Shown here: positions 28,198-30,292 of the stretch, piece by piece
How positions within the stretch are numbered: the first letter of the stretch is position 1
Layout of the letters: the number at the start of each line of letters is the position of its first letter
Assembly: GCA_003427395.1 (NCBI GenBank)
Contig: BFEA01000237.1
Span: 635,048-665,339 of the forward strand
Source: Chara braunii
Lineage: Eukaryota > Streptophyta > Charophyceae > Charales > Characeae
DNA length: 30,292 nt
Direction of reading: 5' to 3'
Program-made: the position numbers and the translations under genes
The notes under the pieces: model-generated
The model's database searches: none
Told to the model about the DNA's origin: nothing
What the model saw: the letters and a program-made list of their open reading frames with translations, nothing else

Positions 28198-29040
28198 GAT
28201 CAGCTTTCGTTACCTGCATCTGACCTGCTCATATCTCACCCACCCATTTCTCCCCCGCCTATCCTAGCATGCTCCCCAACCCCAATGAACAATGATCTCC
28301 CTTCTGATCATTTGATGGAGCCCCTGACCGAGGACGACTTCTCTCCGGAGCGTACGCTAGAACCAATCCAGTTGATACAACCAGAGGAACCTGACAGAAG
28401 AAAATCAAGACCACAATGAAGCTCCACCTGTGCAATGATGATGCTGCACAACCCAGAGATTCAAATGATCTCATAGTGCTACAACAAGGCCACCGTGCGC
28501 ACTATATATGCCATCGAAACGAGTCTTCTCGCATACATTTGCAACTCCTACACAGTTTCTGATTTTTCTCTTTTTGTACATTGGATAGAAGAAGAGCACC
28601 ATAATGTCTGCCCAGAGGATGACAGTATGGGGAGACGACTACAACTGCGGCCGGCTCCCCAGAACCACACGCCAGGCATGGACCCAAATATTTGTGCGTA
28701 CATCCTGCATTGCCCTATGAAGATAGATTCAGCGTTGTGACCTTTGAAGATAATTCATGGGCCCTATGGGACAATGGCGGTAGAGGATGCGCACGGTAAG
28801 TAGTATTATCTCCCATAACCAAGAGCTTCAGTCTCTGGAGAACAATCCAGCTGCACATACGCACTCAATTTGGATTGTCTGTCAGGAACAAACAGTATGT
28901 TACTTCGCATTCGCAAGAGCTTCAGTCTCCGGAGAACAATCGGGCCGCACAATTACACCCTTCCTTTGTGCACAAAGCCAAGCGGTGTCCCCTCCCTGTG
29001 TAGATCGGACAGATTCTACCCCGGACAATGAAAGGACCTC
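28198..29040 (+). other. Broken open frames downstream of the zinc-finger arm
   Basis: The right-arm frame continues as a Pro/Leu-rich stretch to a TGA at 28417-28419, and another frame spans 28495-28740. The block aagagcttcagtctc-ggaga followed by acaatc is present twice (about 28820-28850 and 28914-28944). No domain is recognised; gtaagtag at 28797 could be a donor. Confidence 0.35.
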
Positions 29041-30091
29041 CATAGAAGATGGTGGATGTGCCCTTCCATTCTGTTGTCAAGCAGCCACAGTTTGGTTAGC
29101 ATGCACCGTGCACAGTCGCTGCTCTGAACACTATGCAGGGATGGTCACTGCCAGCGTCTGTTGCGAAAACTGTGACTCTTTGTCTTGTGTTCCTCTCTCC
29201 CCCCCGGCGCCCTAATCGTTTGTCCGATATGCCGTTCTGGCCTTAACCTGCCATGCTTGAATAGTAGCGAATGCCAGCCTGCCTTCCTGCTGACATGTCA
29301 GCAACATGCCATCTGTCGTCAATGTTTCCAGGAAGCTGTCATAGAAAGTATGTGTCTTTACTGCATGGACTATCCATGATGCCATCACCCGCCACATCCT
29401 CTCCTAGCATGTCCCACATGCGTAGTTGGGCGTACGCTTGCTGCAAACGCCCTTGGATTTCCGTCTTTCCTGCCCGACGAACAACAGACTCGCCACATCC
29501 TCTCCTAGCATGTCCCACACGCAGAGTTGGGCATACACTTGCTGCAAACGCCCTTGGATTTCCGTCTTTCCTGCCGGACGAACAACAGACTCGGCAGCCT
29601 AAGGAGGAAAATGGAGTGCCATATGAACCGCATATAGAGCAGTGTACTGAAGGACTAATAACACCCGGACGAATTGTTGCAGAACAAATCCTGCAGCAAC
29701 TAGATGCCTTTGTTTTGGATGACCCCCTCCCGCCACCCTGTCATCGCCGGTCCATAGAGAAGGAATCAATCCTGAGGAAACCCAAGACGCCTTCTCAATG
29801 CCACTTTGTGATGATCCACCTGAGATCCGGCTAGCATCGGGGTTGCACGCATTGTGGCGTAAGGATCATGAAGGCACAGCTTGTGCGTCTTTTTGTTTCC
29901 GTACCTATGATGACAGTCAATATTGCACTCACATCCGGCATCCAGACAAATCATTTCCACGTGCGCCTGTGTTCCTTGCCTGTGGCAGCCATTCGTTGAG
30001 CAACTGCAACTGCGAGAATTGGATGCGATGCTTCCACAGCCCTCACCTGAATCGGTGTTGCCCAGTCTGTAGGGGTGGCCACCTGCCATAG
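29041..30091 (+). pseudogene. Cys/His-rich region with RING-like spacing, frames broken
   Basis: Three segments in different frames have metal-ligand spacing. First, about 29060-29180: LACTVHSRCSEH...CCENC. Second, about 29221-29370: CPIC, about 26 residues, then CQQHAICRQC-x8-CLYC, which fits the C3HC4 RING pattern. Third, about 29972-30083: LACGSHSLSNCNC...CCPVC. RING domains bind zinc and usually act in ubiquitin transfer. No single frame covers all three and stops separate them, so this is either a decayed gene or exons whose splice sites I cannot assign. Confidence 0.35.
29390..29592. repeat. 101-bp tandem duplication
   Basis: Copies 29390-29490 and 29491-29592 both start cgccacatcctctcctagca and end gacgaacaacagactcg, with only a few differences. 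Confidence 0.95.
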
Positions 30092-30173
30092 GCAACGCCT
30101 GTGCTTCCACAGCCCTCACCTGAATCGGTGTTGACCAGTCTGTAGGGGTGGCCACCTGCCATAGGCAACGGCT
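30029..30173. repeat. 73-bp tandem duplication
   Basis: tgcttccacagccctcacct starts at 30029 and again at 30102. Both copies run through ggggtggccacctgccatag with about two mismatches. The duplication includes the codons of the third RING-like segment's CPVC end. Confidence 0.95.
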
Positions 30174-30201
30174 ACTAAATGAGAACACACCTGCAATACT
30201 G

Positions 30202-30204
<3 letters not shown>

Positions 30205-30292
<88 letters not shown>
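30205..30292. repeat. (TC)n microsatellite
   Basis: At least 88 bp of TC running off the window end. Confidence 0.97.

Overview
The window is eukaryotic nuclear DNA, most likely from a charophyte or land-plant genome with very large, repeat-filled introns; Chara braunii is my best guess, unverified. The evidence is one split gene with GT-AG introns of 0.9-10.5 kb, a plant-type glycosyltransferase, Ty3/gypsy chromoviruses, U6 snRNA retrocopies and many dinucleotide microsatellites. No bacterial-style gene organisation is present.

The only clearly functional gene lies on the + strand. Five exons (4014-4101, 14580-14633, 16448-16519, 21492-21601, 22544-22692) join in perfect phase and encode the C-terminal 157 residues of a family GT31 beta-1,3-galactosyltransferase of the plant B3GALT type. 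The 5' exons lie left of the window. Intron 1 holds a 9.1-kb gypsy retrotransposon (5331-14434) in the same orientation as the gene; its 3' LTR stops 145 bp before the next exon. Intron 2 holds a fold-back hairpin (15277-15532). Intron 3 holds a second, decayed chromovirus, an assembly gap, a U6 retrocopy and a tandem duplication that copies the start of the next exon.

Region by region: 1-320 is an old fragment of the same LTR family. 329-1254 is a TACTC-rich low-complexity block. 1296-2844 is a nest of fold-back repeats sharing GGGCAYRCTCRC ends. 4014-22692 is the gene with its introns. 22693-27560 is intergenic or 3' flank with microsatellites, a second U6 retrocopy (26537-26640) and a TTCAACG palindrome cluster. 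27578-28197 is a large inverted repeat carrying a C2H2-like finger on both arms. 28100-30172 is a broken cysteine-rich region with RING-like spacing and fresh tandem duplications. The window ends in a TC microsatellite.

The gypsy element is dead: gag and pol contain stops, frameshifts and an altered reverse-transcriptase active site. The U6 copies carry A tails and target-site duplications, which points to a LINE-type machinery active in this genome.
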